Shown here one piece after another: positions 15,624 to 24,745 of a DNA stretch of 64,000 nt. The stretch is from NCBI GenBank assembly GCA_938074205.1, contig CALJES010000002.1, forward strand, positions 186,001-250,000, in the 5' to 3' direction. How positions within the stretch are numbered: position 1 is the first letter of the stretch; each line of letters opens with the position of its first letter. Origin of the DNA: an uncultured bacterium. Its GTDB lineage: Bacteria > Armatimonadota > UBA5829. The notes under the pieces are model-generated. The model was not told the origin of the DNA and did no database searches. It saw nothing but the letters and a program-made list of their open reading frames with translations. The position numbers were made by a program, and so were the translations under genes.

Positions 15624-17414
15624 CTAATTGTGCGCAGAAGTGGCGGCGGGGATATAGATACTGAAGGTGGAGCCTACGCCGACGTGGCTGATGACATCCA
15701 CACGTCCTCCGTGAGCCTGGGCTACGTGTTTTACTATTGCCAAACCCAAGCCTGTGCCGCTGATCCTTCGACTTCGCGAGCTGTCGACTCTATAAAACCT
15801 CTCGAAGATCCTGGGAAGATGTTCGGCAGGGATTCCAGGTCCATTGTCTTTTACCCGAATGACTATTTCTCCATTAGTTCGCTCAGCAGAGATATGTACT
15901 CGGGAATTCTCCGGGCAGTACTTTACTGCATTGTCTACAAGATTAGTTATTGCGCGTTCAAGGAGTGGAGCATTCACTGGCGCGACGATGTCTTCGGGGC
16001 ATTCGACCTCTATCTCTATATGTTTTTCAGAAGCTGCAGGCTCGAGGCTAGAGGTTGACATCTCAATCAGCGGTTTGAGAGGCGTTGATTCCAATTCTAT
16101 TCGGGCTTCTTCTGTTTGCTGCTCGATCTCGGCAAGCTTGAGAAGGTCGTCAATAATTGCATTTAGTCTGTCAGTCTGACGCAGCGCAGTCTCGAGAAAG
16201 TCCTTGGTTTTCTCCGGGGGCATCTTTCGTAGGTCAAGTAGAGTTTCAAGACAGCACTTGACCGCTGTCAGAGGCGTTTTCAACTCGTGCGAAACGTTGG
16301 CTACAAAGTCTCTGCGCATACGCTCCAGTCTGCGTGTCTCAGTGACATCGCTAACAACGATGAGAATACCGCCCAGCCTTCTTCCATCAGAATCGGTTAG
16401 GAGCGCGTGACTCATCCGGAGGGTCACACCGTCTTCCATCTCAAACATACGATCTTCGGATTTGGGCTCAATGCCTTGTCTAACCAGTTCAACGAATCTG
16501 TGAAGCGCCGATCGCCTTATGACTTGTTGCAGAGGCTTGCCGACAGCTGAGTGCGGATCGATTCCAAGGAGGCGTCGGCAGGCTGCGTTTGCGATCAGGA
16601 TAGTGTCGTCGTCGCCTACGACCAGAACTGCTTCTCTCATGCTTGTCAGAATAGCTTCCAACGTTGCTGCGTGACTCTTGATGTCGCGAATCTGACTTTC
16701 GATCTTGGAAGACATGACATTTAGACTGTCGGCCAGACTGGCAAGCTCACTTATTTCGCAAGTCGGAGCCCGCACGCGAAAGTCGCCTGATGCTAACAAA
16801 CGAGCTGCATTCTGCAGCTCCAACAAAGGAACCGCCAGTCTGCGGGCTGCTGTGAAACTAAGAGCCGCGGCAAGCACAACAGCAGCCAACAGGACCGCTA
16901 TTAATTCGGTTCCCAATGCGGCTGCGGGAGCATCAATCGTCCTACTCATCTGAGCAGCGCGCACGACTGCCTCCACCTGTCCGTCACTTTTTACCGGAAT
17001 AGCCACATAGTACATATAGGATCCGAGAGTTGAGCTTTTGTGTCTAGAAATGCCTATCTTACCGGAAAATGCTGCTCGAATCTCCGGCCTATCGCCGTGG
17101 TTCTGCATTCGTGAGCCTTCTGCTTCAGAGTCAGCAATGACTTTCCCCGAGCGGTCTACTACGGTGACGCGAGTGTTAGAGAGTTCAGCGAGTTTTTGAA
17201 CTGTTCGTTGGAGGTTAATTCGGTTTCTAAGGATGTGCTTACCGCCGACCGCGTGCGCGACCAGCCGCGCTTTTGTGATAAGTTCTTCCTGTGCACGTTG
17301 GTGTTCATAGTTTGTGACGAGAAGCACGGAGAATATTCCCAGCACAAGAATGCCCAGCAGAGAAATAGCAACAAATGTCGGGAAAAGCTTTGCAACAAGC
17401 GGTCGCCTACGCAT
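15624..17414 (-). CDS. phoR: Phosphate-responsive sensor histidine kinase PhoR
   Basis: A 596-residue membrane sensor kinase. Segments in order: transmembrane helix 11-33, extracytoplasmic sensor domain about 35-165, second helix about 168-188, HAMP about 189-245, PAS about 250-355, HisKA with phospho-acceptor H376 (VANVSHELKTPL), and HATPase with the N box (NLVDNAVKYC), G1 (DNGPGIP), F box (FERFYRVD) and G2 (GTGLGLAIV). It phosphorylates PhoB when phosphate is scarce. It overlaps the end of phoB by 8 bases, and the pst operon lies just downstream in the same direction. Confidence 0.93.
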   Translation of the reverse strand: MRRRPLVAKLFPTFVAISLLGILVLGIFSVLLVTNYEHQRAQEELITKARLVAHAVGGKHILRNRINLQRTVQKLAELSNTRVTVVDRSGKVIADSEAEGSRMQNHGDRPEIRAAFSGKIGISRHKSSTLGSYMYYVAIPVKSDGQVEAVVRAAQMSRTIDAPAAALGTELIAVLLAAVVLAAALSFTAARRLAVPLLELQNAARLLASGDFRVRAPTCEISELASLADSLNVMSSKIESQIRDIKSHAATLEAILTSMREAVLVVGDDDTILIANAACRRLLGIDPHSAVGKPLQQVIRRSALHRFVELVRQGIEPKSEDRMFEMEDGVTLRMSHALLTDSDGRRLGGILIVVSDVTETRRLERMRRDFVANVSHELKTPLTAVKCCLETLLDLRKMPPEKTKDFLETALRQTDRLNAIIDDLLKLAEIEQQTEEARIELESTPLKPLIEMSTSSLEPAASEKHIEIEVECPEDIVAPVNAPLLERAITNLVDNAVKYCPENSRVHISAERTNGEIVIRVKDNGPGIPAEHLPRIFERFYRVDSSRSRRISGTGLGLAIVKHVAQAHGGRVDVISHVGVGSTFSIYIPAATSAHN

Positions 17415-18108
17415 TGGTCGACTCTTCTGTGAAGCGGTAACCTACACCTCGCACGGTCTCTATGCTGTTACCAAGGGCACCTAGTTTTCGGCGCAGGGCA
17501 ACTACGTGGACATCTACTGATCTGTCTGTTACGTCAACCTCATCTCCTCTCGATGCTCGCACCAGTTGATCGCGGGTGAACACCCAGCCAGGTCTTCTAG
17601 CAAGCGCGTGTAGAATGCGAAACTCCGTAAGAGTCAGCTCTACTGACTTGCCGTCTGCAAATACTTGCATGCGTTGGGGATCTATAGATATCCGTCCCAA
17701 CCTAATCGGCTGGTCCGGTTGAACCTCCGGCTGCTTTGCCCGTCTAAGCGCCACTCGAATTCGAGCTGTCAGCACTTTCAGGCTAAATGGCTTAACTACG
17801 TAGTCTTCGGCCCCCAGCTCGAGCCCCGTTACTATATCTGCTTCATCTCCCCGGGCCGTAAGCATGATAATTGGGATCGTAGCTGTAGCCTGATCTCTCT
17901 TTAGTATCCGACATACGTCCAGCCCGTCTAAACCTGGCAGCATCAAGTCGAGTATTATCAGGTCCGGCCGCTCTGAGCGTGCCATTGATATGCCGGCTTC
18001 ACCTGTCTTGGCCCGCAGCACCGTGTAGCCCTCAGCCGACAAATAATTCTCCACTAAACGCGATATATCTTCGTCGTCGTCTATCAATAGTACGCGTTCT
18101 TTGGCCAA
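17407..18108 (-). CDS. phoB: Phosphate regulon response regulator PhoB
   Basis: An OmpR/PhoB-family two-component regulator of 233 residues. The receiver domain (1-120) has D10-D12, the phospho-acceptor D54 (LIILDLMLPGLDG), the switch Thr in MLTARG and the lysine in VKPFS. The winged-helix DNA-binding domain (about 135-230) has LTLTEFRILHALARRPGWVFTRDQL and VDVHVVALRRKLG. It starts with TTG preceded by GGGGA. Partner of the adjacent phoR; predicted to bind the 11-base repeats before pstS. Confidence 0.93.
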   Translation of the reverse strand: MAKERVLLIDDDEDISRLVENYLSAEGYTVLRAKTGEAGISMARSERPDLIILDLMLPGLDGLDVCRILKRDQATATIPIIMLTARGDEADIVTGLELGAEDYVVKPFSLKVLTARIRVALRRAKQPEVQPDQPIRLGRISIDPQRMQVFADGKSVELTLTEFRILHALARRPGWVFTRDQLVRASRGDEVDVTDRSVDVHVVALRRKLGALGNSIETVRGVGYRFTEESTNA

Positions 18109-18180
18109 CTTGTTCCCCGATTACATAGGACTGTGCCGCTACTAACTTTTACTTGTGCTAAATGTAAGTCGCACTAGTGT

Positions 18181-20331
18181 CTATTGCGAGGTGCACTTGA
18201 TAGCAGTTAACATTCCATCGAACCCAGTTACGTAAGCTCGCTCCCCGTCAGAAACCACTGAGGACATAACGTAGAGCTTCGGAGATGCTTGATATTGCCA
18301 AAGGATTTTTCCGTCCGACGCCGAAACCGCTGAAACCAGACCTAACGCGCTTGCTACATATACCACCCCGTCCTTTTCGAAGGGCGCTGCCGGAATGTAT
18401 CCCATCTTGCATGGAGTGCTCCACATAACGTTGCCGCTTAGGTCGATCTTTTCCAAATTCCCATTGGTTCGGCGCAGGTAGATGAATCTACCGTCTTCTG
18501 ACAAACCTGTAGCTGCAACGCCACTTCTTGCATCCACACGTTCGCCGGTTTCGGCATCTAGTATTGTCAGCATATAATCACGGTCGGCAACGAATACCTT
18601 ATTGTCTGCAACTACTGGTCCTGCGTCGGCCGGGCTATAGTAACGTCTTACACCAAGGCTTTCCTTGGTGCGACTTCCTTCGCCTATCTGCTTCCACACC
18701 AAACTACCATCCTTCGCATTGACACAGCGGATATACTCGTCCCAAGCACCGAAGTATACTCTGCCTTTTGAGGCGAAGGGTTTCGATTCTATCGAGTATG
18801 TTGCGTCTTCGTTTTTGGTTATAAGACTTCCTTGGGCGGGGTCAAGGATATAAAACTTCCCGCTGTTGCACCCAAAAGCTATGCGTCCTTCCACCTCTGT
18901 AGGCGATGAATAGACGGCATCATCCGCACGGAACTCCCATATCTTATCGCCCTTCAACGTGTATGCTTGAACAAAGCCCAAACCGTTGGCGATTATGACT
19001 TTGTCGCCGACCACTAGCGGCTCGGCGACTATCTCCGCTCCAGTTTCAGCTGTCCATAGGACATTCCCTGTCTTTGCTTCTATTGCCCAAAGCTTGCCGT
19101 CATTGGCGCCGACGTAAACCATTCCGTTTGCGACGGTGGGAGTGCATCTCGACGAGGCTCCCAAGTAGACTCGCCACGCTGTCGGCTTATTGGTGGGTTC
19201 GTAGAAGAATTCGACGCTTTTCTTAAACTGACTCTCTGCTGCCTCAAACTCCACACGCAAATAGTGGGCGCCGGGTAGGAGTGTATCCAGATTCACTGTG
19301 CCGGTTGCGGTCCATCGTCCGTTCGAATGTTTCACCTGTAGGTCAGTACTAATCTCATCATCTATTGTGCAGTACGCTTTTCCTACTATGCCTTCAAAGT
19401 CCGTGCTAGCGGATATTTCCATCACTTGTCCTACGCTGACCCGGGGTTGCGGCGAAAGGATTTCTACGTTGTGATAAACCCGCTTTGGTGGAATCGCCTT
19501 TTGAAAAATTTTTACACCGGCCGATTGATCGCTTGCTTTCTTATAGGCGACCTTGATGACTTTGTCATGAATATAGATGAGAGTCAGCCCGGGGTCATTT
19601 GGACCGTACGTAGACCCTCCCGTTATCTGATCGAAATCTTCAAAGGGTCTGTAAACATGTCCATGAGAATGGCCCGCCATCAGCAGGACGGTATTTCTTG
19701 TCCGAAGGACATCCAGGAGTCTATCATAATCGAATCGACTCGCGAACTCCGTGCCTCCAATGGGATGATGGAAAAACACAAACACTGGAGTTTCCAGGTC
19801 CAAACTCGCCAAGTCCTTCTCCAGCCACCTGATCTGTTCTTCGCCTATCGAAGGGCGAGGGTCTTGCACGGTAGCAGTCATCAGGCCCACGAAATGGCAT
19901 CCGTTCCGGTCGAATGAATAACATGGTCCGAATCCCAACTCGCGTAGACTCTTGACCAGGGCTGCCCAGGTGTTATCGTGATTTCCAAGCTGGTAGTAAA
20001 CAGGGATACCGCAATCCGCCCAATAGTTGAGGAATTGTTCCCACCAACCTGACCCGCCGCCGAACTCGGTCAGATCTCCCGTTACCAATACAAACTCCGG
20101 TTTTGGAGCTTTGACTTCGAATGCAGACATGTCTATCTGACTCAAGTACTTGATCTGCCCGATAACTTCTTGGCTCTTGGAGTTGGGTGCATGCACATCG
20201 CTTGCCTGAATGAACGAAAAGTCGGGTATTTCCCCAGCTTGTGCATTTGACACCAGTCCAGTTGCTGCGAGAGCTAGTACCCATACCAGTGAAATGTATC
20301 TGGCAACCCTGTTTAATTTCAGACTTTGCAT
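18181..20331 (-). CDS. Secreted metallophosphoesterase with PQQ-type beta-propeller
   Basis: A 716-residue exported protein. A signal peptide (about 1-32, ending NAQAG) is followed by a calcineurin-like phosphoesterase domain with its metal ligands in order: D45/H47 (SDVHAP), D86 (GDLTE), N117-H118 (GNHDN), H188/H189 (FFHHP) and H221/H223 (AGHSHGH). A linker domain around 290-385 leads into a C-terminal PQQ-like propeller (about 388-715; repeats such as GMVYVGANDGKLWAIEAKTGNVLW). It probably cleaves phosphate esters outside the membrane. It lies directly upstream of phoB, consistent with phosphate scavenging, but I see no Pho-box repeat at its own start. Confidence 0.85.
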   Translation of the reverse strand: MQSLKLNRVARYISLVWVLALAATGLVSNAQAGEIPDFSFIQASDVHAPNSKSQEVIGQIKYLSQIDMSAFEVKAPKPEFVLVTGDLTEFGGGSGWWEQFLNYWADCGIPVYYQLGNHDNTWAALVKSLRELGFGPCYSFDRNGCHFVGLMTATVQDPRPSIGEEQIRWLEKDLASLDLETPVFVFFHHPIGGTEFASRFDYDRLLDVLRTRNTVLLMAGHSHGHVYRPFEDFDQITGGSTYGPNDPGLTLIYIHDKVIKVAYKKASDQSAGVKIFQKAIPPKRVYHNVEILSPQPRVSVGQVMEISASTDFEGIVGKAYCTIDDEISTDLQVKHSNGRWTATGTVNLDTLLPGAHYLRVEFEAAESQFKKSVEFFYEPTNKPTAWRVYLGASSRCTPTVANGMVYVGANDGKLWAIEAKTGNVLWTAETGAEIVAEPLVVGDKVIIANGLGFVQAYTLKGDKIWEFRADDAVYSSPTEVEGRIAFGCNSGKFYILDPAQGSLITKNEDATYSIESKPFASKGRVYFGAWDEYIRCVNAKDGSLVWKQIGEGSRTKESLGVRRYYSPADAGPVVADNKVFVADRDYMLTILDAETGERVDARSGVAATGLSEDGRFIYLRRTNGNLEKIDLSGNVMWSTPCKMGYIPAAPFEKDGVVYVASALGLVSAVSASDGKILWQYQASPKLYVMSSVVSDGERAYVTGFDGMLTAIKCTSQ

Positions 20332-20355
20332 TGAAAAACTAATCCTCCATTCTAA

Positions 20356-20559
20356 TCAGCGCTGGCACTGGTGGAGCTCGCGTAGCTTGATCGGAGATAT
20401 CTGACCGCAGTTCTTACAAACAAAATGCGTGGCCATATTGCAGTCCGAGTCCCGGACCAGTCTTGCTAACCCAGGCGACAGACGCTTGAGTACCTTGAAA
20501 TCTCTTTCACTGATGCGGTAGCTCTGTCTGTCGCGCAACACGAGCTCCTTTACGTTCAT
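20356..20559 (-). CDS. Small zinc-ribbon-like protein
   Basis: A 67-residue basic protein. Its C-terminal third has CKNCGQISPIK...LHQC, a Cys-x2-Cys plus His/Cys arrangement typical of a small zinc knuckle; the N-terminal part (YRISERDFKVLKRLSPGLARLV) is helical. GGAGG lies just before the ATG at 20559, and the metallophosphoesterase gene follows 24 bases downstream in the same direction. The family is unknown to me; a nucleic-acid or protein-binding regulator is possible. Confidence 0.6.
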   Translation of the reverse strand: MNVKELVLRDRQSYRISERDFKVLKRLSPGLARLVRDSDCNMATHFVCKNCGQISPIKLRELHQCQR

Positions 20560-20685
20560 CAACCTCCGTCGGCCGGTAAAAGCTTAGCATCACTCGACCT
20601 TTGCGGGCAACTCTGCTTTGACTGCAGCTTGCCAACCGGAATCCGTCAAAAACAGCTTTGGCAAACGGTTTGGTACTCTAGCACA

Positions 20686-20722
20686 TAAAAAAGAGGCACG
20701 GACCTGCCCTCTCCGCACCTCT
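20686..20722 (-). terminator. Terminator of the surface-protein gene
   Basis: On the minus strand, AGAGGTGCGG pairs with CCGTGCCTCT (10 bp, two G-U pairs; 20713-20722 with 20692-20701) and is followed by TTTTTT. It lies 36 bases after the end of the surface-protein reading frames. Confidence 0.78.
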
Positions 20723-20758
20723 CGTATGTAACGGTCGGAATCTATTTGTTGTTAATGC

Positions 20759-21319
20759 CTACGGTTTGGGAATCTCCGTGAACACAGGGCACAGGATCGT
20801 CCGCACAGTCTTGGTTACCTCGGTTTCGTCCTGCGTCTCAGTCCAAGTCTCGTAAGCTGCGATTCCATCTATCTGATAATACTTGCCGACTTCGATGTCG
20901 AACGGGAACTCAGTAGCTACTATTCTAATACCCTTAGCAAAAGGATCGCCGTATTGGGTTCTTCCGTCGATAAGCCCGCTGCCGTCGTCAATATAGATCA
21001 CCATCTCACCTTCAGGCGTTATCATAAGGGATGTGACTTCGCCCCAAATCCGCACGAACATTCCTACGTTGTCGGTGCCCCAACCGGCTTCGTCAACGCA
21101 CGAACCACCAACCAAAGCCTTTTGCGTCATCCCCAGAGGCTTTGCTTCCGCCATGTCGCTCGTCACCGTGAAGCTCGGGTTAGAAAGCACGGCACCAATA
21201 CTTTCACTGCGTCCTATGATCCCTGAAATGCCCGTCACAACAGCTCCAACCATAACGTTCGTCGGATCACCGCTCGGAATATACAGCCCGGAGTGGTCCT
21301 TGGTGTCCACATCTTGCAC
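20759..21319 (-). CDS. Surface protein, C-terminal fragment (OB-like module)
   Basis: Piece 3 of the broken gene, open from just after the in-frame TAG. Its content (NVGMFVRIWGEVTS...IYIDDGSGLIDG...EVGKYYQIDGIAAYE) matches the end of the 1295-residue surface protein (NVGMLITTWGKVTY...FWIDDGSNLIEG...NVGDYLSVTGIL), defining a shared C-terminal beta-rich module. A GTG follows the TAG directly, but no SD precedes it, so independent translation is doubtful. Confidence 0.5.
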   Translation of the reverse strand: MQDVDTKDHSGLYIPSGDPTNVMVGAVVTGISGIIGRSESIGAVLSNPSFTVTSDMAEAKPLGMTQKALVGGSCVDEAGWGTDNVGMFVRIWGEVTSLMITPEGEMVIYIDDGSGLIDGRTQYGDPFAKGIRIVATEFPFDIEVGKYYQIDGIAAYETWTETQDETEVTKTVRTILCPVFTEIPKP

Positions 21320-22681
21320 CTAGAATCCAAGCTGTGACCCGGTGATGTCTTTCCGAACTGCCGTGATCACAGCATTACCAATGATCACGCAGGGCTTAGT
21401 CTCACCGCCAGCTTTCGCTTCACTGATGGAAGCATAGGTTCCGCCGAATGGCGTCCACTCGCCAGGCGCATAGTCTCCAGCAGTGTTGACTGCAGTCCAA
21501 TCAAACTGCGCCTGTGTCGCCAGACCATAGCAGCCTTGTCCGATCACTATGCCGTCCGTCATCCAACCTGGGCTGTCCACAAGTGATTCGTCAACAGAAC
21601 CCGTGCCCGTTACCACCGGCGTAGGGCTTTCGTTGATATACAGCTTCCAAACAGCAGTCCTCGGATCACCTACAACCTGGTTCCGACCCGTGATGCGAAT
21701 GATTCGCCAGTCGTTGCTTGGCGGAATGGGAGTCGTCGTCCAGGTCAGGCTGTCCGTGCATACACCGGCTTGCTCCAGGAATACTCGGAATGCTGCTAGG
21801 CATTTGCCGGTTCCGTAGTCATCGGCAATATAGATGTTGCTCTTTTGAAGCTGGTTCCTGGCAACATAATCACCTGTTTCCCAAAGGATCCTGTGCGCCA
21901 AAACCAGTGTCACGCCTTGGTCTAGGCTGATGTTAGCTACTCGATGCAAACGCATGGTTTCGGATTTGATTACAGGCTGCCAATCATAAATGTCCCAAAC
22001 AGTATTGCCGCCGGTGCATCGACTGGTTAGGTACATTTCGATGAAACGCCATTCCATAGGTAACACTTCCACAGCGAACCCGTCATCCGGTGCGGGAGCA
22101 TTTCGCTGAAGTATGTTTTGCGTGGTATTACCTACCTGCCACGTTTCATCGAAGTGCCTGATATCAGTGCCTTCACCCTCACGGGTTACCGTGAATGCGG
22201 AGGCAGAACTCCAGTTGCTCCACCCTGCAGCGTTACCTACGCGCGCGAACGCATAGTACTGTGTTCCCGTATCCAAAAGCACACTACACGATGCGCCGTT
22301 GGACATCGTATGTATTTCGCCTGAGTCCCAAACAGGGGTGCCGGACCCATCTGGAGTCGTAGTGATCTTCGCCTGGATCTTGTTGTGCAGCTCTGCAGTA
22401 AAGACCACCGATGGTTTTGCACCGACAACAACACCTGCAGGCGAAGTAACAGTCGGAGCAGCAGGCGGGGTTGTGGTTACATAGAACCCACCATTGCCTT
22501 TGACTGAGAATCCAGTCCACACATTGCCATACTGTTCGTTGACGAAAACCCAAAGTTGTTGGTTTTCTGGAAGCTCTCCGGTTTGATGGCTTGTAGCCGT
22601 GCCGCTGATCGGACCGCTGTCGTAGACGATTGGTCCGCTCGGGTCGTCAACGCTGCATACTCTAACTTGATACCCGGTCAT
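21320..22681 (-). CDS. Surface protein, middle fragment (Fn3-like and lectin-like domains)
   Basis: Piece 2, 453 residues. It begins inside one fibronectin-III-like domain, then has a second one (PAAPTVTSPAGVVV...GWSNWSSASAFTVTREGEG, about 70-170) and a jelly-roll-like region (about 175-430). It ends at the TAG. The ATG overlaps the stop of piece 1 (ATGA), so re-initiation could express it, but without a signal peptide it could not be exported by Sec. Confidence 0.5.
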   Translation of the reverse strand: MTGYQVRVCSVDDPSGPIVYDSGPISGTATSHQTGELPENQQLWVFVNEQYGNVWTGFSVKGNGGFYVTTTPPAAPTVTSPAGVVVGAKPSVVFTAELHNKIQAKITTTPDGSGTPVWDSGEIHTMSNGASCSVLLDTGTQYYAFARVGNAAGWSNWSSASAFTVTREGEGTDIRHFDETWQVGNTTQNILQRNAPAPDDGFAVEVLPMEWRFIEMYLTSRCTGGNTVWDIYDWQPVIKSETMRLHRVANISLDQGVTLVLAHRILWETGDYVARNQLQKSNIYIADDYGTGKCLAAFRVFLEQAGVCTDSLTWTTTPIPPSNDWRIIRITGRNQVVGDPRTAVWKLYINESPTPVVTGTGSVDESLVDSPGWMTDGIVIGQGCYGLATQAQFDWTAVNTAGDYAPGEWTPFGGTYASISEAKAGGETKPCVIIGNAVITAVRKDITGSQLGF

Positions 22682-23475
22682 GCCTGTGCCGCGTTTGTCC
22701 AGCTCACGGTTGGTGTCTTGGTATTAACGAACGTGCCTCCGATCGGGAAGGTCACAACCGGCCTGGCAGTCGTACCGACTGCCAGGTCGTCGAGAAACAA
22801 AGTGTCGTTGGGGCAAAGCGGTGCCTTGACATAGTCTCTTACGTAGACCTTGTTTACTGCAAGCCCGGGTGTGGTGTAAGTCGACCAATTGAGGTTTCCG
22901 TCGACATAGAACTCGACTAATCCAGTGTCTGGATAGTAGTAGCAGTCGAAGTCGTGGTAGGTCCAGTCGTTCGGGTCAAAATCATACGACACGCCTTCTG
23001 CACCCGTAAAGCTCAACCGGGAAATCATCCTGTGGGTTCCACCGGTCCATCCGCAAATGGGGTTGTTGCTGGCGTCTATAAGGAAGATATTGGCGTGATC
23101 ATAAGGTTGCGTGGCTTCGTCAGACCAAGCTCTCCTGATCCGGAAATGCAGAATTTGCACGTTGCCTGCAGATATTGAAGCCCAATTATATTTAGTTTGT
23201 GCTCGGCTCGTGGCACCGGTCCCGCTAGAACCCTTCAGCCGAACGAACTGTGTGCCATTATATGCGCACCCAGCAGTGTTCTGAATTAGGTTCTCAGGTC
23301 CCGCGCCGTCAAAACCGTCTTGCCAATTCGTGGTGCACTGCCGCAGCCTAGTCCCAACTCCATAACTCTCAAAGTCATCCTGGAACCATATTGTCTGCGG
23401 AGGAACCGCAACGGCGGTGCTAGCGGCAATTAGCAGCACAAATATTGCTATGAGTATTGCCCTCAACATCCTCAT
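22678..23475 (-). CDS. Surface protein, N-terminal fragment with signal peptide
   Basis: Piece 1, 265 residues. A signal peptide (MRMLRAILIAIFVLLIAASTAVAV) precedes a concanavalin-like domain (WFQDDFESYGVGTRL...FYVDGNLNW...VYVRDYVKAPLCPNDTLFLDDLAVG, about 28-225) and the first strands of an Fn3-like domain. AGGAGG lies just before the ATG. If the frameshift is real, this truncated piece may still be secreted. Confidence 0.6.
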   Translation of the reverse strand: MRMLRAILIAIFVLLIAASTAVAVPPQTIWFQDDFESYGVGTRLRQCTTNWQDGFDGAGPENLIQNTAGCAYNGTQFVRLKGSSGTGATSRAQTKYNWASISAGNVQILHFRIRRAWSDEATQPYDHANIFLIDASNNPICGWTGGTHRMISRLSFTGAEGVSYDFDPNDWTYHDFDCYYYPDTGLVEFYVDGNLNWSTYTTPGLAVNKVYVRDYVKAPLCPNDTLFLDDLAVGTTARPVVTFPIGGTFVNTKTPTVSWTNAAQA

Positions 23476-23788
23476 TCCTCCTATTTCTCACGTGAATCGA
23501 AAGGTTTATAGGACCAAGCCGAAGGTTATTAGGTCCAAAACGCAATACGAAGTTGGCTCCTTTTTGTAAGCACTACCACCTCCCCCCACTATATTCGGCC
23601 ACTAGACGAAGCACAAAATCGAACAAACCACTCCAACCAGTCGCAGAATATCCTCAAACTGCGTGTTTGTCAAGCGCAGGTAGGGCTTGGTTTAAATGAT
23701 TGTTCCATATTTCCACGCGAGGGAGCAAGGCTTTTTTGCTTTAACAATGAGGTGAATGATGTGCAGTGTGCGGCTTGGTGGCTTACAA
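23476..23788. other. Intergenic region and leader before the surface-protein gene
   Basis: There is no gene here. It holds the minus-strand promoter at 23645-23673 and its leader, which includes a short inverted repeat (GGACC/GGTCC, about 23511-23536). The part between the promoter and cysK (23674-23788) shows only an A/T-rich imperfect repeat near 23727-23743. Confidence 0.5.
23645..23673 (-). promoter_or_regulatory. Strong promoter of the broken surface-protein gene
   Basis: On the minus strand TTGACA (23668-23673), a 17-base spacer and TATTCT (23645-23650). It gives a leader of about 160 bases. The core TTGACAAACACGCAGTT nearly repeats the promoter of the 1295-residue surface protein at 55667. 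Confidence 0.75.
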
Positions 23789-24745
23789 TTATGTGATGTG
23801 CTCGAATAAAGAAGTACTTAAGTATCGCTCAGCGCTGTCCGGCAGAATCACAACAATCGTTTTTTTCTCAAACTCGTCTAGCCGGGCGATCCTGTCAGCC
23901 ACGGCCATTGCTGCTCCAGAGGATATTCCTGCCAATATTCCTTCTTCACGAGCAAGGCGACGAGCATATTCGATAGCCTCTTGAGAACTGACGGTTTCTA
24001 CTCTGTCGATGAGAGACAGATCCAGAACTTCCGGTACGAATCCCGCCCCGATGCCTTGGATTCGATGGGGAGACGGTTTGACTTCTTCCCCACGAATAGT
24101 TTGGGTCAGCACGGGCGACTCTTCTGGTTCGACAGCGATCGAGGTGATCGATTTTGATTGCCTGCACTTGATGTAGCGCGATACACCAGTGATCGTACCA
24201 CCAGTACCCACACCGGCAACTAATACGTCGACTAAGCCATCGGTATCATGCCATATTTCAGGGCCTGTTGTTTCTTCGTGGATTGCAGGGTTGGCTGGAT
24301 TTTTGAATTGCTGAGGCATAAAGTATCTTTCAGGGTCTGACGCCAGAATCTCTTCGGCTTTTTCAACTGCCCCTCGCATACCCTTAGAACCTTCCGTCAG
24401 TATCAGCTTAGCGCCAAAGAACGCTAGTAGTTTTCGGCGCTCGATGCTCATTGTCTCAGGCATGGTTAGTGTAACGGGATAACCGCGTGCCGATCCAACG
24501 AAGGCAAGCGCAAGCCCAGTGTTTCCACTGGTAGGTTCAATAATTTCCTTGCCTGGACTCAGCACACCGCGCTTCTCGGCGTCGTGAATCATCGAGAATC
24601 CGATTCTGCACTTCACTGAGTAAGAGGGGTTTCGCCCCTCAATCTTCGCCAATACGACTGCCTTCGCACCTTTCGTTATCTTGTTTATTCGCACAAGAGG
24701 GGTTCGGCCTATACTGAAAGAGTTGTCTTCATACCAATTTGCCAA
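23789..24745 (-). CDS. cysK: Cysteine synthase (O-acetylserine sulfhydrylase)
   Basis: A PLP enzyme making cysteine from O-acetylserine and sulfide. With the TTG start at 24745 it has 318 residues, as usual for CysK, beginning [19 protein letters not shown]. The PLP lysine is in NPSYSVKCR (K45), the substrate loop is TSGNTG (72-77), the phosphate-binding glycine loop is [10 protein letters not shown], and ISSGAAMA lies near the end. The TTG has CGGAGG 8 bases upstream; a longer in-frame start would overlap the upstream gene by 53 bases instead of 17. Last gene of the eda-led operon. Confidence 0.92.
   Translation of the reverse strand: MANWYEDNSFSIGRTPLVRINKITKGAKAVVLAKIEGRNPSYSVKCRIGFSMIHDAEKRGVLSPGKEIIEPTSGNTGLALAFVGSARGYPVTLTMPETMSIERRKLLAFFGAKLILTEGSKGMRGAVEKAEEILASDPERYFMPQQFKNPANPAIHEETTGPEIWHDTDGLVDVLVAGVGTGGTITGVSRYIKCRQSKSITSIAVEPEESPVLTQTIRGEEVKPSPHRIQGIGAGFVPEVLDLSLIDRVETVSSQEAIEYARRLAREEGILAGISSGAAMAVADRIARLDEFEKKTIVVILPDSAERYLSTSLFEHIT

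Larger units (their letters stand above)
20759..23475 (-). pseudogene. Disrupted multi-domain secreted surface protein
   Basis: Three consecutive frames read as one protein of about 900 residues. Between piece 1 and piece 2 a one-base shift at 22678-22681 (ATGA overlap) splits a fibronectin-III-like domain in mid-strand (PTVSWTNAAQA / TGYQVRVC). Between piece 2 and piece 3 the frame is unchanged and only a TAG (21320-21322) intervenes: SQLGF-stop-VQDVDTKDHSG, where the intact surface protein near 59.1 kb reads LIYIEEPDRTAG, so TAG sits where Tyr or a similar residue is expected. TAG is used as a normal stop by several genes here, so general reassignment is unlikely. The gene has a good promoter and terminator. 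It is recent decay, phase-variable loss, or sequence error. Confidence 0.75.

Noticed and set aside
20759-22681. Stop-codon reassignment (TAG read as an amino acid) as an organism-wide code change
   Set aside because: TAG is used as the natural stop of nadB, hemC, pstS, flagellin and others in the window.
23727-23750. AGCAAGGCTTTTTTGCT as a terminator near cysK
   Set aside because: Only five base pairs, and its T-run lies in the loop, so it is unlikely to terminate.
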